A stretch of 61,640 nucleotides of DNA from Pseudoalteromonas sp. NBT06-2 (GCF_002276045.1 NZ_NQMR01000028.1:1-61640); one strand, 5' to 3'; positions 18,728 to 29,929 are shown, counted from the stretch's first letter. Notes: a model not told the origin generated them from the sequence alone. Numbers and translations: made by a program.

Positions 18728-21637
18728 ATGAATTTTTCCTTAGGTCAGCGTTGGATAAGTGATACAGAATCAGACTTGGGACTTGGGACGATAGTCGCCG
18801 TTGAAGGGCGTCATCTTTCTATATTGTTTCCAGCAACAGGCGATAGCCGTGTTTATTCAATGCAAGAAGCGCCCATCACACGTGTTGCTTTTAATCTTGG
18901 GGATAAAATCCGTTCTACTGAAGAGTGGGAGCTAACTGTTGAGTCTGTCTCTGAAAATAATGGTCTATTAACTTATCACGGTAGACGCAGTGATAATGAT
19001 GAAGAAACACAACTAAAAGAAACTTTTTTAAGCCATTTTATTAAGTTTAATAAACCACAAGACAGATTATTTTCCGGTCAAATTGACCGATTTGATAGAT
19101 ACACTCTAAGATTTAATACTTGGCAGTATCAATATCAAAGTCAACAATCTGAACTAAAAGGTTTAATTGGCCCTCGCGCAAGTTTGATCCCTCATCAGCT
19201 ATATATAGCTGAAGAAGTAGGTAAACGTTTTGCACCACGTGTTTTACTCTCAGATGAAGTGGGTTTAGGTAAAACAATTGAAGCAGGCATGATCTTACAT
19301 CAGCAGATTATTAGTGGTTTGGCATCCCGAGTGTTAATTGTTGTTCCTGAAAACCTACAGCATCAATGGTTAGTTGAAATGCTACGTCGTTTTAATCTTA
19401 ATTTTTCTATTTTTGATGATGAACGTTGTACCGAAGCTTATGCTGATTCACCAAATCCATTTGAAACCGAACAACTCATTCTTACTAGCTTAGAATTTTT
19501 AACCAAGAAAAAGCGCTGGTTTGAACAAGCCGCTTTAGCTGATTGGGATTTATTGATTGTTGATGAAGCACATCACCTTATTTGGGATAAAGATAAACCA
19601 AGTACCGAGTACAAACGTATTGAAGAGTTAAGTCAAGATGTTAAAGGTTTAATTTTATTAACTGCAACACCGGATCAATTAGGCCATGAAAGTCACTTTG
19701 CAAGATTAAAGTTACTTGATCCTAGTCGTTTTTATGACTATGAAAAATTTGTAGAAGAAGAACATCACTATATCGAAATTGCAGATGCCGCCAATCAATT
19801 ATTAACCGATTCAGCATTATCTGATGATTCAAAGTCGACATTAATATCATTATTAAAAGAAACAAATATAAATGCTTTATTAACTGAAGCTGAAAATATT
19901 AATGATGAAGATAAAAAATCTGCACGAAGTGAAATTTTAAACATGTTATTAGATCGCCATGGAACAGGTCGTATCTTATTTAGGAATAGCCGCAGTGGTA
20001 TTGATGGCTTTCCTGGACGTACTTTACATACTTACCCTGTAGCCTTACCAAAACAGTACTCAACAGCAATGTCAGTTATGGGTAATATGGGCGGCGTGCA
20101 AAAACCAGAAAAAAGCGCATTACGCGCACTTTTCCCTGAAAAAATATTCCAAGAATTTGAAGGTAGTGACGCCAGTTGGACCAAATTTGATCCTCGTGTA
20201 AATTGGTTAATTGATAAGTTACTAGAACTTAAACGTGAAAAAGTATTAGTTATTTGTGCCCAAGCGCAAACAGCGCTTGCTTTAGAGCAAGAGCTAAGAG
20301 AGCGTGAAGCAATTAAAGCTGCCGTTTTCCATGAAGGCATGAGTATTTTAGAACGCGATCGAGCAGCTGTTTACTTTTCAGAAGACGCACGTGAAGCAGC
20401 ACAAGTACTATTGTGTTCTGAGATTGGTTCAGAAGGCCGTAACTTCCAATTCTCACATAACATCGTATTGTTTGACTTACCTTTAAATCCTGATTTATTA
20501 GAACAACGAATTGGCCGCCTAGACCGTATAGGTCAAACTCAAGATGTTAAAATTCATGTGCCTTACTTTGAGAATACCGCGCAAGAAGTGCTATATCGTT
20601 GGTATCATGAAGGATTAAATGCATTTGAACAAACCTCAACAACAGGTCAATTACTGTATAAAGAGTTTAGTGAAGAACTGCTTGAATTTATTGCTGCACA
20701 TAATTGTGATGAAGATGAATTGGATCCATTACTTGAGCAAGCTGCAAATAAAAACTTACAACTTAAAAAGAAAATGGAACAAGGTCGTGATCGCTTACTA
20801 GAACTGCATTCTAGTGGTCAAGGTCGTGCTAAAGAATTAGTTAAAATCATCGAAGCGAAAGATGATGAAACTGAACTAGCCATTTTTATGATTAAAGTTT
20901 TTGATATATTCGGTGTAAATCAAGAAGATAAAGGTGAAAATTCTATCATCTTAAAACCAACTGAACATATGTTAACGCCATCATTTCCTACATTAAAAGA
21001 AGATGGTATGACAGTGACGTTTGATAGAGATACCGCATTAGCACAAGAGGATTTAAATCTGATCAGCTGGGACCACCCTATGGTACAAGGCTGTATGGAT
21101 ATGATCTGTAACGATGATTTTGGCTCAAGTTCAGTTGCTTTATTAAAAAATAAAAAACTTCCTGCAGGTAATTATTTTGTAGAGCTAATTTATATTGCTG
21201 AAGCTAGCGCACCTAATTCTTTGCAAATGGGGCGCTTTTTACCTCCTACTCCTATTCGTATATTATTAGATAAATCAGGTAATAACTTAGCTGGTAATGT
21301 AAATTTCGAACAGTTTAACCAACAGTTATCAGCAGTAGGTCGACAAACTGCAAGTAAACTTGCTAGCGCTTTACAAAGTGCCGTGCACCCATTGATCACT
21401 AATGCAACAGATAAGGCTGAACAACAGTTATTTGAATTAAAACAGCAAGCGACTGAAAAAATGAAAATATCAATGGCAGCAGAAATTGAACGATTAACGG
21501 CATTGAAAAAAATAAATCCTAATATTCGTGATGAAGAAATTAATTTTTTCACTAACCAAGCAAGTGATTTAGAAAAGTATATTGATAAATCTCAGCTTAA
21601 ATTAGATGCTATTCGTTTAATCGTGGTAACCCACTAA
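18728..21637 (+). CDS. rapA: RNA polymerase-associated protein RapA (Swi2/Snf2 ATPase)
   Basis: ATPase that binds core RNA polymerase and promotes its recycling. The N-terminal Tudor-like region (MNFSLGQRWISDTESDLGLG) is diagnostic. The helicase core follows: DEVGLGKTIEAGMIL near residue 175, DEAHH near 278, LTATP, and motif VI QRIGRLDRIGQT near 594. The C-terminal region ends in coiled segments. Length 969 residues compares with 968 in E. coli. It lies directly upstream of rluA, the same order as in E. coli. Confidence 0.97.
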   Translation: MNFSLGQRWISDTESDLGLGTIVAVEGRHLSILFPATGDSRVYSMQEAPITRVAFNLGDKIRSTEEWELTVESVSENNGLLTYHGRRSDNDEETQLKETFLSHFIKFNKPQDRLFSGQIDRFDRYTLRFNTWQYQYQSQQSELKGLIGPRASLIPHQLYIAEEVGKRFAPRVLLSDEVGLGKTIEAGMILHQQIISGLASRVLIVVPENLQHQWLVEMLRRFNLNFSIFDDERCTEAYADSPNPFETEQLILTSLEFLTKKKRWFEQAALADWDLLIVDEAHHLIWDKDKPSTEYKRIEELSQDVKGLILLTATPDQLGHESHFARLKLLDPSRFYDYEKFVEEEHHYIEIADAANQLLTDSALSDDSKSTLISLLKETNINALLTEAENINDEDKKSARSEILNMLLDRHGTGRILFRNSRSGIDGFPGRTLHTYPVALPKQYSTAMSVMGNMGGVQKPEKSALRALFPEKIFQEFEGSDASWTKFDPRVNWLIDKLLELKREKVLVICAQAQTALALEQELREREAIKAAVFHEGMSILERDRAAVYFSEDAREAAQVLLCSEIGSEGRNFQFSHNIVLFDLPLNPDLLEQRIGRLDRIGQTQDVKIHVPYFENTAQEVLYRWYHEGLNAFEQTSTTGQLLYKEFSEELLEFIAAHNCDEDELDPLLEQAANKNLQLKKKMEQGRDRLLELHSSGQGRAKELVKIIEAKDDETELAIFMIKVFDIFGVNQEDKGENSIILKPTEHMLTPSFPTLKEDGMTVTFDRDTALAQEDLNLISWDHPMVQGCMDMICNDDFGSSSVALLKNKKLPAGNYFVELIYIAEASAPNSLQMGRFLPPTPIRILLDKSGNNLAGNVNFEQFNQQLSAVGRQTASKLASALQSAVHPLITNATDKAEQQLFELKQQATEKMKISMAAEIERLTALKKINPNIRDEEINFFTNQASDLEKYIDKSQLKLDAIRLIVVTH

Positions 21638-21692
21638 TCATTTTGTGGCAGAAATTTATCCGCTAACATATAAATTAATTAGTATATTGAAC

Positions 21693-21732
21693 AAGTAGTA
21701 AGTTAATATTGAACTAACTTACTACTTTGTCA
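21693..21732 (+). terminator. Hairpin between rapA and rluA
   Basis: AAGTAGTAAGTTA pairs with TAACTTACTACTT around nine bases, followed by a weak T-rich stretch. It may partially terminate rapA transcripts just before rluA. Confidence 0.55.
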
Positions 21733-21754
21733 TTCTTTTACATACGAGCTTTGC

Positions 21755-22423
21755 ATGTTATTTAATTACAATCCCCCAACAGATCCGTATCTTGAAATTA
21801 TCTACCAAGATGATGACCTAGTTATATTAAACAAACCGAGTGAATTATTGACTGTACCAGGTAAAGATCCCCTGCATGCCGACTCATTAGAAAAACGCGT
21901 ACAACGTGTTTTCCCAACCTCAACCATTGTACATCGTTTAGATATGGCTACTTCAGGTATATTGTGTATGACTTTAAATAAACCCGCTCATAGACATATT
22001 AGCCGTCAATTTCAGCAACGAGAAACTAAAAAACGTTATATTGCAATAGTTTGGGGTGAGTTAGCACCAGAGTCAGGCTTAGTAGATTTGCCTTTAATTT
22101 GTGATTGGCCTAACCGACCAAAACAAATGGTTGATTTTGAACGAGGTAAGCCTTCACAAACTCTATGGCAAGTTTTATCAACTCAAACTCTAGAGTGTGG
22201 CAATAAAGCGACACGTGTAGCTTTAACGCCAATAACGGGGCGTTCTCATCAATTACGAGTGCATATGTTATCTCAGAACCATGTCATTTTAGGTGATAGG
22301 CTTTACGCCCATGAAAACGCTTTAAAAGCAGCCCCTAGATTACAGTTACACGCAGAGTTTCTATCAGTGCGCCATCCAATTACTGAAGAAGTATTAGAAT
22401 TTAACGCCCCAAGCCCTTTTTAA
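21755..22423 (+). CDS. rluA: Dual-specificity 23S rRNA/tRNA pseudouridine synthase
   Basis: Makes pseudouridine at 23S rRNA position 746 and tRNA position 32 in E. coli. It has LVILNKPSELLTVPGK, the catalytic HRLDMATSG, RETKKRYIAIVWG and PITGRSHQLRVHM. Length 222 residues matches RluA (219 in E. coli) rather than the longer S4-containing RluC/RluD. It follows rapA by 117 bp, and this conserved neighbourhood supports the assignment. Confidence 0.95.
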   Translation: MLFNYNPPTDPYLEIIYQDDDLVILNKPSELLTVPGKDPLHADSLEKRVQRVFPTSTIVHRLDMATSGILCMTLNKPAHRHISRQFQQRETKKRYIAIVWGELAPESGLVDLPLICDWPNRPKQMVDFERGKPSQTLWQVLSTQTLECGNKATRVALTPITGRSHQLRVHMLSQNHVILGDRLYAHENALKAAPRLQLHAEFLSVRHPITEEVLEFNAPSPF

Positions 22424-22534
22424 TCAAGGATTAAAATGAAATTATTGCACAATTAGCAGCCGTATATTTTTAACATTAAGATTTTAAAACGCAAGCCGAT
22501 AATAATATATTAGGTTTTGAAATTCAGGAATACT

Positions 22535-23395
22535 TTGAAAAGAATTCATTGTTACATTTATAGCTTTGTTTTATTTTTTATCAGCAGTACCTGTTTAGCT
22601 ACTGAGACAAAAAATATTGAAATAAAAGCGCCTCCTTCTCTTGAAAGTATTTATCAGCAAGACTTATATCATTATTTACAAGGTGACGAAGTAAAGCAAA
22701 TATTAGCTGGTGATATTGAATTTACAGCTTTATTTAGAGATCATACTGCCGCACAAGCAAAAGGCATAGCCATACTATTTCCAGATTGGAGCTTACCTGC
22801 AAACAATCAACTTGGCTTAGATTATCTTCGTAAAGCGCTTAATGATTATGGCTGGGTTTCTTACGCATTGAATGTACCCGATCAAATTCCTTTAAATACA
22901 GCCACGGCACTATCAAATGAAACTTTATTTCATGCACCTACGCTGCCCATATTATCTGATACCGAACTTAAAACTTACAAATTACTACTCATTAGTCGTT
23001 TAAAAGCCATTTATCAAAAAGCCTTAGAGCATCCTGGTTTTATTATTATCATCGCACAAGGCTCGACATCTGCCATGATAGTTGAATTTTTTGCTGATAA
23101 GCCGGAAGAGGAAATTGATGCTATGATTTTATTAAGTGGTTATTTACCGGATCCGGCTTTAAATAAAAATTTAACTAATACAATAGCTAACGTCACAGCA
23201 CCTGTATTAGATATTTATCATACCCATGATAATAACTGGGTTTTATCTGAAGTTTCCAATAGAAAAAAAGCCAATAGAAAAGCACATAAGCTTGATTATC
23301 GACAGCGTGAATTATTTGGTAATAATGCATCGTCGACACAACATGCTCGTTTACTTAAAGAGATCTATGGTTTTTTAACAAAGATAGGCATATAA
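22535..23395 (+). CDS. DUF3530 family protein, exported alpha/beta-hydrolase-like
   Basis: Secreted protein of unknown role. It has a signal peptide (MKRIHCYIYSFVLFF, cleavage after TCLA) and a hydrolase-like core with FPDWSLPANNQLGLDYLRKALND, IIIIAQGSTSAMIVEFFA (a degenerate nucleophile elbow) and APVLDIYHTHDNNWV. No ATG is available near the N-terminus. I prefer TTG at 22535, with AGGA five bases upstream; a second TTG at 22517 is possible. The length of about 286 residues fits the DUF3530 family. It follows rluA by 111 bp. Confidence 0.8.
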   Translation: MKRIHCYIYSFVLFFISSTCLATETKNIEIKAPPSLESIYQQDLYHYLQGDEVKQILAGDIEFTALFRDHTAAQAKGIAILFPDWSLPANNQLGLDYLRKALNDYGWVSYALNVPDQIPLNTATALSNETLFHAPTLPILSDTELKTYKLLLISRLKAIYQKALEHPGFIIIIAQGSTSAMIVEFFADKPEEEIDAMILLSGYLPDPALNKNLTNTIANVTAPVLDIYHTHDNNWVLSEVSNRKKANRKAHKLDYRQRELFGNNASSTQHARLLKEIYGFLTKIGI

Positions 23396-23404
23396 AACAA
23401 GAAC

Positions 23405-23517
23405 TGTAGGCGAGGCTTTAGTCGCGCATGTTTTAATAAATAACCTAGGCCCTTTAAACCGGCACCTTAAGAACTGGTTTATCTGCGCTTTGGGTTTGAG
23501 ACAAATCCGCACCTACA
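23405..23517. repeat. 113-bp inverted-repeat element in the DUF3530-djlA gap
   Basis: TGTAGGCGAGGCTTTAGTC on the left pairs imperfectly with GACAAATCCGCACCTACA on the right, and GGCACC/GGTTT segments pair in the middle. It is non-coding, more GC-rich than the surroundings, and lies between convergent genes. It resembles the GTAGGTGCGGATTT-type dispersed repeats of marine gammaproteobacteria (from memory). It may also serve as a bidirectional transcript end. Confidence 0.6.
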
Positions 23518-23560
23518 AAACTACGCCACGCAATAATCTTAATATAAATGTGCAGTAGTT

Positions 23561-24364
23561 CTATTTCAAATACTCATAAGCAGCTTGAATATCTTGGCTT
23601 TTTCTCTTAGCAATTTCCATTAAATGCTCAGGTAAGCCTTGAGATACTAATTTATCAGGGTGATGCTGAGACATAAGTTTTCGATATGCTTTTTTTATCT
23701 CTTTTTCATTGGCACCATCAGATAAACCTAATACTTCTAAAGCCTGCTTCCGGCCCATTTTATTTGTTGTCGTTTGCTGACCTGATTTTTTTTGTCCTGC
23801 TCTAAAATTAAATTCAGCTTGGTATCGCTTTAAAATAAAAATGAAATGTGTTTTTGAAATCCCTAATTGCTTGCTTACTTTTTGCAAAAGTGATTTTTCT
23901 TCTTCAGATAAGTAACCATCACTAAACGCCATCTGAATTTGAATTTCTAAAAATAATTGTAATAAATCAAATCTTCCGGCGAAACGTGCCTTAAAATCAG
24001 ATAACGTATCATTTAATGGAAAATCAGCTTCTTTACCTGAAATAAAAGCATCTTTAGCTTCTTGTCTACTTTCTCCAGTTAAATCCATTTCATCCATAAA
24101 AAGAGAAGCAGCTTTAATATGTACTTCACTTACTCTACCATTTGATTTTGCGATATGCCCCATCACTGAAAAGCTAGTATAAAAAAATAAAGCCTGACGT
24201 TCATTAACATCTTCACCTAAAAATAAGCTCTGAAAGCCACCCGCTTTGTCAAAGTTTTGCTTTAAACTTTTATCAAACATATGGCCAAGGTAAAACCCTA
24301 ATGCAGCACCTAAAAACTTACCAAATAAAAAACCAAAAGCAGTTCCTAGTATTTTACCCCACAT
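23561..24364 (-). CDS. djlA: DnaJ-like co-chaperone DjlA
   Basis: Membrane-anchored J-domain protein that stimulates DnaK. The N-terminal helix is a glycine-zipper transmembrane segment (ILGTAFGFLFGKFLGAALGFYLG). A central TerB-like helical domain follows, and the C-terminal J domain (about 205-267) has LMSQHHPDKLVSQG with the required HPD. Length 267 residues is typical. It is divergent from lptD, as in E. coli where djlA lies beside lptD (imp). Confidence 0.95.
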   Translation of the reverse strand: MWGKILGTAFGFLFGKFLGAALGFYLGHMFDKSLKQNFDKAGGFQSLFLGEDVNERQALFFYTSFSVMGHIAKSNGRVSEVHIKAASLFMDEMDLTGESRQEAKDAFISGKEADFPLNDTLSDFKARFAGRFDLLQLFLEIQIQMAFSDGYLSEEEKSLLQKVSKQLGISKTHFIFILKRYQAEFNFRAGQKKSGQQTTTNKMGRKQALEVLGLSDGANEKEIKKAYRKLMSQHHPDKLVSQGLPEHLMEIAKRKSQDIQAAYEYLK

Positions 24365-24512
24365 TGTCTTACCCCTATTTTAACTTTTTTATATTTATAC
24401 CCTGTAAAATACAATTTTTTATTAATTTTGCAATCTCATTTATTAGAGAAATTGGCTAAATTGTTTTATTATACCCAGTTCTCTCTAACCACTTGAGCAT
24501 TAAGGTTGATAA

Positions 24513-26774
24513 ATGAACAATATTAGGAGCCTTTTGTTACTCATTGGCTTATACTTTCCGCTGATAATTCATGCTAAAGATGCTCCGTTATTGTGTCATT
24601 CACAAAATAAGTTAAGTATTTGGTCACCTCTAAAAAGCATCCAATTTGGTAGTATGGATATAAAAGCAGACAATGTTGAGTTGTTTGGCACTCAAAGTGC
24701 TGAGTTTTCAGGTGATGTAGATATCAATACAGCAAAATTAAATATAAAAGCATCCTCAGCCTTACTTGATAAACAACTTGGATTATTTAACGCTACAGGA
24801 CCCATTAGTTATCAAGATGTGATTTCAAAAATCAAAAGCACAGGATTAAATGCTGATTTAAGTAATTCACAAATCAACTTATTAGGTGCCGAGTATCAAT
24901 TAACACAACAACAAGCTCGTGGTGCTGCAGAACAGCTTTCAATCAATAAAAGTGAATTCACATTAAATAACGGTAGTTTTACAACTTGCCCTATCGACAA
25001 TGAGTTCTGGTCTATTCATGCAGATAAAATAATTTTATCTCAAGAAGAAGGTTGGGGCGAAACTCACGGAATGACGTTAAAAGTATTGGATACTCCTATT
25101 CTTTATTTGCCTTATTTCACTTACCCAATTTCCGATAAAAGACAATCAGGCTTTTTAATTCCCAGCTTTGGCCCCTCTTCAAAATATGGCTTTGAAATTG
25201 AAACGCCTTTTTATTGGAACATAGCTGAAAACATTGATGCCACGATAACACCTCGCTATATGGCAAACCAAGGTGTGCAATTAAAAACAGAACTTCGCTA
25301 TTTAACTAAACAACATCAAGGTTCTATCGGTATTGAATATCTCAATGAAGATAAATCAGAACCTGAATTAAATGAAAGATACTTATTTAATTGGCAGCAA
25401 GTTACCAACTTCAATAAAGATTGGCGCGCAAGTATAGATGTAACAAATGTAAGTGACGATAATTATTTAACTGATTTAAAATCTAATTTCGCCAATAAAA
25501 CTGATACTCAGCTTTACAGAACAGGTTTACTGACACATTTTGGTGATATGTGGCAGACCGATATTAAGATACAAAGTTTCGAAGTGTTAGGTGCTCATTC
25601 AGCATCATACTCCGCACTACCACAAATTACATTTGATCAAATCCACCCCTTTAATTGGCATGATATCCTATTTACATTAAAAGGTGAGCTGAGCCATTTT
25701 AAAAATACAAAATTGAAAATACCTGAAGCTTCCAGAGTTCATATAGAACCTAAAGCACAATATAGTTATCAAGATTTTGGTTGGTCATTTTCATCTGAGT
25801 TAAGTCTTTTACAAACCAACTACCAACAAACTGGTAACTTTGAAGGCACTAATATAGAAAAAAAGGTCAGTCGAACTTTACCTAAATTAAGGTTACATTC
25901 ACAAATTAACCTTGAACGAAAAACGCCTTGGTTGGTGAAAAATGGCTACCAAGTTTTAGAACCTCAAATTCAGTACCTATATGTACCAAAAAAAGATCAA
26001 ACGAATATAGGTTTATATGATACCACAAAATTACAAGATGATTTTTTTGGTTTATTTCGTGATAAACGATTTTCTGGTGTAGATAGAATTGCTGCAGCAA
26101 ATCAATTTACGGTAGGTGCAACCACCCGAATTTTTGGTGAAAAAAATAATGAATTATTTAACTTAAGCGCTGGACAAACTTTTTACTTATCCGACTCAGC
26201 AAAGCCAACAGAACAAGAATTGGGTGAACAAAAAACGTATAATTCCTTGTTTGCTGGTGAAGCCATGTTACATTGGCACAAAAGATGGTACTTAGGCACA
26301 GGAATTCAATACGACGTCGAAGGAAAAGAATTAGTGCAATCTCATATAACTTTAGATTACAAAGGTAGTAATAATCAGCTAATACAATTGAACCATCGCT
26401 TTGCAAATGATGTCTCAGTCTCAGAGAATAGAATTGAGCAAATGGGTGCATTTACCAGTATTCCAATTTCTGATAATTGGCAGTTTATTGCTAGTTATCA
26501 AAGAGACTTAGAACATAATCGCAGTGTTGAAATTTTATCAGGACTGCAATATGAATCATGTTGTTGGGCAATTCAATTCACGGGTCATAGACAAATAGAA
26601 ACTGATTTAAATCAATCGGATTCTGAATTTGGCCAACAAGACGCAGTATTTAATTCAGGATTTAGACTGGATTTTGTACTTAAAGGGCTGGGTGGAAAAA
26701 GTAACTACGATGCTAAAAAGTTATTACAACAAGGCATTTTTGGTTACCGTCGCCCTTATTTTATAAATAATTAA
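24513..26774 (+). CDS. lptD: LPS-assembly protein LptD
   Basis: Outer-membrane beta-barrel that inserts lipopolysaccharide into the outer leaflet together with LptE. It has a signal peptide, then an OstA/LptA-like jellyroll (about 50-160), then the barrel with SDKRQSGFLIPSFGPSSKYG and ITPRYMANQGVQL. The cysteines for the two disulfides are present: C28, C159 and the adjacent pair C683/C684 in YESCCWAIQF. Length 753 residues is normal. It begins the lptD-surA-pdxA-rsmA-apaG-apaH operon and lies 14 bp before surA. Confidence 0.97.
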   Translation: MNNIRSLLLLIGLYFPLIIHAKDAPLLCHSQNKLSIWSPLKSIQFGSMDIKADNVELFGTQSAEFSGDVDINTAKLNIKASSALLDKQLGLFNATGPISYQDVISKIKSTGLNADLSNSQINLLGAEYQLTQQQARGAAEQLSINKSEFTLNNGSFTTCPIDNEFWSIHADKIILSQEEGWGETHGMTLKVLDTPILYLPYFTYPISDKRQSGFLIPSFGPSSKYGFEIETPFYWNIAENIDATITPRYMANQGVQLKTELRYLTKQHQGSIGIEYLNEDKSEPELNERYLFNWQQVTNFNKDWRASIDVTNVSDDNYLTDLKSNFANKTDTQLYRTGLLTHFGDMWQTDIKIQSFEVLGAHSASYSALPQITFDQIHPFNWHDILFTLKGELSHFKNTKLKIPEASRVHIEPKAQYSYQDFGWSFSSELSLLQTNYQQTGNFEGTNIEKKVSRTLPKLRLHSQINLERKTPWLVKNGYQVLEPQIQYLYVPKKDQTNIGLYDTTKLQDDFFGLFRDKRFSGVDRIAAANQFTVGATTRIFGEKNNELFNLSAGQTFYLSDSAKPTEQELGEQKTYNSLFAGEAMLHWHKRWYLGTGIQYDVEGKELVQSHITLDYKGSNNQLIQLNHRFANDVSVSENRIEQMGAFTSIPISDNWQFIASYQRDLEHNRSVEILSGLQYESCCWAIQFTGHRQIETDLNQSDSEFGQQDAVFNSGFRLDFVLKGLGGKSNYDAKKLLQQGIFGYRRPYFINN

Positions 26775-26788
26775 ATCAAGAAATTAAA

Positions 26789-28096
26789 ATGAAGTTAAAA
26801 ACATTATTAGTCAGTACAGTTTTTGGAATAGGCCTAAATTTAGGCCTAAACAGCAATCTAATAGCAAAAGAAGTTGAACTTGATAAAGTCATTGCTATCG
26901 TAAATTCAGGTGTTATTTTAGAAAGTGAAGTAAATACCATCATTAACCGTGTAAAGAACAGAGCTAAAACTGAATCTCAAACTTTACCTTCAGATAAAGC
27001 GCTGTATAACCAAGCAATCGACCGTTTAATCAATCAATCTTTATTGATGCAAATGGCTGACCGTATGGGTTTGAAAATATCTGATGGCCAATTAGACCAA
27101 ACGCTAATGAGAATGGCAAAAGAACAAAATGGTACAATTTCGGATTTAAGAAAAACCATCGAAGATTCTGGTGATAACTACCAAGCATACCGCGAAGAAA
27201 TCCGTACAGAAATGACAACACAACAAGTTTTACGCGGTAATGTGGACCGTAGAATTTATGTTGGTTTACAAGAAATTGATAATCTACTTAAGATTATGGA
27301 TAAACAACAAGGCAGTAGTGAAGAATATAACTTAGGCCATATCCTAATTGATATTCCTACTGACGCTACAGCTCAAGATATAGAGAACTCAAAAAAACGA
27401 GCCGAAAAAGTAATCTCGATGCTTAATAAAGGAGATGAATTTAAACGTATTGCTATCGCATCATCTGGTGGCTCTCGCGCATTAGAAGGTGGGCAAATGG
27501 GTTGGATGAATATCAACGAAATGCCAACTCTTTTTGCTGAAGCAGTTAAAGGCAAAAAGACAAACCAAATAATAGGTCCATTAAGATCAGGTGCTGGATT
27601 TCATATCGTAAAAATTCAAGAAATCAGAGGCCTTCAAGTTGTTGAAGCACTTGAAGTTCGCTCACGCCATATTTTAATCAAACCTTCAATAATTGTAAGT
27701 GAAGAAAAAGCGAGATCTATGCTTGCTGGTTTTGTTAAAGACTTAAAAGCAGGTACAGCTGACTTTGCCGAGCTTGCCAAAGAACACTCCGAAGATGGGG
27801 GTTCAGCACTTAAAGGTGGCGAATATGATTGGACAGATCCAACAACTTACGTTCCTGCATTTAGAGATAATTTGTTAGCACTTAAAAAAGATGAATTAAG
27901 TGACCCATTTAGATCGCAATTTGGTTGGCATATAGTGCAATTACTTGAAAAACGTGTTGCAGATAAAACTGAATTAGCAAAAAGAAACCGTGCTCACAAG
28001 ATGCTTTACAATAAAAAATACAAAGAAGAAAGCTTTGCTTGGCAACGTGAAATCAGAGAACAAGCATATGTTGAATTAATTGTGGAAGCAAATTAA
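26789..28096 (+). CDS. surA: Periplasmic chaperone and peptidyl-prolyl isomerase SurA
   Basis: Chaperone for outer-membrane proteins, including the LptD encoded just upstream. It has a signal peptide (cleavage near NLIAKE), an N-terminal chaperone domain with [15 protein letters not shown], then two parvulin domains. The first has [11 protein letters not shown] and GGQMGWMN, the second has [10 protein letters not shown] and [16 protein letters not shown]. Length is 435 residues. The TAA stop shares one base with the pdxA ATG, so translation is coupled. Confidence 0.97.
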   Translation: MKLKTLLVSTVFGIGLNLGLNSNLIAKEVELDKVIAIVNSGVILESEVNTIINRVKNRAKTESQTLPSDKALYNQAIDRLINQSLLMQMADRMGLKISDGQLDQTLMRMAKEQNGTISDLRKTIEDSGDNYQAYREEIRTEMTTQQVLRGNVDRRIYVGLQEIDNLLKIMDKQQGSSEEYNLGHILIDIPTDATAQDIENSKKRAEKVISMLNKGDEFKRIAIASSGGSRALEGGQMGWMNINEMPTLFAEAVKGKKTNQIIGPLRSGAGFHIVKIQEIRGLQVVEALEVRSRHILIKPSIIVSEEKARSMLAGFVKDLKAGTADFAELAKEHSEDGGSALKGGEYDWTDPTTYVPAFRDNLLALKKDELSDPFRSQFGWHIVQLLEKRVADKTELAKRNRAHKMLYNKKYKEESFAWQREIREQAYVELIVEAN

Positions 28097-29094
28097 TGAC
28101 TATTAGAATTGCAATTACGCCTGGTGAGCCTGCTGGAATTGGCCCTGACTTGCTAATCAAGCTAATTCAGCATGATTGGCCTGCTCAGCTAGTTGCGATT
28201 GCAGATAAAGACTTACTAAAACAAAGAGCAGAGCAATTAGGCCTGCCATTAAAACTTGTTGAGTTTAATACGACTGAACCTGCTAAGCCAAACAAAGCAT
28301 CAGAGCTTTATTTTACACATATAGATATGGCTGAGCCTGTAATTCCGGGTGAATTAAATGAAGCCAATGGCGAGTATGTTTTACATACTTTACGCCATGC
28401 TTCAGAGCAAAATACAAATGGTACGTTTGCAGCTGTTGTCACAGGCCCGGTTCATAAAGGCATTATCAATAAAGCTGGTATATCATTTAGTGGTCATACA
28501 GAATACTTTGCGCAACAAACCAATACTTCAGATGTTGTTATGATGTTAGCAACTGAAGGATTAAGAGTTGCTTTAGTGACCACTCACATTCCATTGGCTT
28601 ACGTATCAAAAGCCGTAACTGAAGAACGATTGATCAAAGTTACAGAGATATTACATCACGATTTACAAGATAAATTTGGCATAAAACATCCTAGAATTTT
28701 AGTGTGTGGTTTAAATCCACACGCGGGAGAAGATGGTCACTTAGGCACAGAAGAGATTGAAACGATTATTCCTACAATCCAAAAGTTAAATGATCTCGGT
28801 ATGAATTTAACGGGTCCATTACCAGCCGACACCCTATTTCAAGATAAATACTTAAATCAAACTGATGCTGTGCTTGCTATGTATCACGATCAAGGTTTAC
28901 CTGTGCTAAAATACAAGGGATTTGGTAACTCGGTAAATATTACCTTAGGTTTACCTTTTATCCGCACCTCAGTTGATCATGGTACAGCATTAGATTTAGC
29001 TGGTACTGGGCAAGCTGATGTCGGAAGTTTTGAATTAGCTATTCGTGAAGCCATTCACTTAGCAACAAAAGATAAAGTAATTATTAATGACTGA
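28096..29094 (+). CDS. pdxA: 4-hydroxythreonine-4-phosphate dehydrogenase
   Basis: NAD-dependent, metal-binding enzyme of pyridoxal phosphate synthesis. Family motifs seen are [49 protein letters not shown], and [16 protein letters not shown] with a metal-binding His. Length 332 residues is standard. It overlaps surA by one base at its start and rsmA by eight bases at its end, indicating tight translational coupling. Confidence 0.97.
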   Translation: MTIRIAITPGEPAGIGPDLLIKLIQHDWPAQLVAIADKDLLKQRAEQLGLPLKLVEFNTTEPAKPNKASELYFTHIDMAEPVIPGELNEANGEYVLHTLRHASEQNTNGTFAAVVTGPVHKGIINKAGISFSGHTEYFAQQTNTSDVVMMLATEGLRVALVTTHIPLAYVSKAVTEERLIKVTEILHHDLQDKFGIKHPRILVCGLNPHAGEDGHLGTEEIETIIPTIQKLNDLGMNLTGPLPADTLFQDKYLNQTDAVLAMYHDQGLPVLKYKGFGNSVNITLGLPFIRTSVDHGTALDLAGTGQADVGSFELAIREAIHLATKDKVIIND

Positions 29095-29929
29095 TAAAGT
29101 ACATTTAGGCCACAGAGCAAAAAAACGATTTGGACAAAATTTTTTATATGATGAAGGTATCATAGATAAAATAGTAACTGCGATTGATCCAAAACCAGAA
29201 GATACTTTAGTAGAAATAGGTCCTGGTTTAGGCGCTATTACCGAACCTGTTACTGCGCTTGCTGGTCACTTAACTGTTGTTGAACTTGATAAAGATCTTG
29301 TTAAGCGTTTAACATATCATCCAACTCTTGGTGATAAACTAACAATACATCAAGGTGATGCACTTACTTTTGATTTTTCTCACCTAGTGAAAAAAGATAA
29401 AAAATTCAAAGTTTTTGGTAATTTACCTTACAATATTTCAACGCCTTTATTGTTTCATTTATTTGATTATGCACAAAATATTGAACATATGCACTTCATG
29501 TTACAAAAGGAAGTGGTTAAACGTATGTCTGCACAACCCAACTGTAAAGCATATGGCCGTTTAAGCGTTATGACCCAATATTACTGTCATGCAATGCCTG
29601 TGATCGAAGTCGGACCAGAATGCTTTAAACCTGCACCAAAAGTTGACTCAGCTGTTGTAAGATTAATCCCTAAAAATCCTGAACAGTTAACAGCTAAAAG
29701 TACTAAAATGTTGAATACAGTGTGTTTAGAAGCATTCAATCAACGCCGTAAAACAATACGTAATAGTCTTTCTAATTTGTTAACACCAGATCAAATTGAA
29801 GCGCTAGGTTTAAATTTAAAGATGCGAGCAGAAAACATCTCTTTAAATCAATTTATTGATATTGCCAACTGGCTTTTTGATAACAAAGCTAACTCAGATA
29901 ATGGTGACTCAACATCAAATGACAATTAA
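29087..29929 (+). CDS. rsmA: 16S rRNA (adenine1518-N6/adenine1519-N6)-dimethyltransferase
   Basis: SAM-dependent enzyme dimethylating two adenines in helix 45 of 16S rRNA. It shows [11 protein letters not shown] at the N-terminus, the SAM motif [15 protein letters not shown], the catalytic [19 protein letters not shown] and [14 protein letters not shown]. Length 280 residues is usual. It overlaps pdxA at its start and apaG at its end, the classic arrangement. Confidence 0.97.
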   Translation: MTDKVHLGHRAKKRFGQNFLYDEGIIDKIVTAIDPKPEDTLVEIGPGLGAITEPVTALAGHLTVVELDKDLVKRLTYHPTLGDKLTIHQGDALTFDFSHLVKKDKKFKVFGNLPYNISTPLLFHLFDYAQNIEHMHFMLQKEVVKRMSAQPNCKAYGRLSVMTQYYCHAMPVIEVGPECFKPAPKVDSAVVRLIPKNPEQLTAKSTKMLNTVCLEAFNQRRKTIRNSLSNLLTPDQIEALGLNLKMRAENISLNQFIDIANWLFDNKANSDNGDSTSNDN

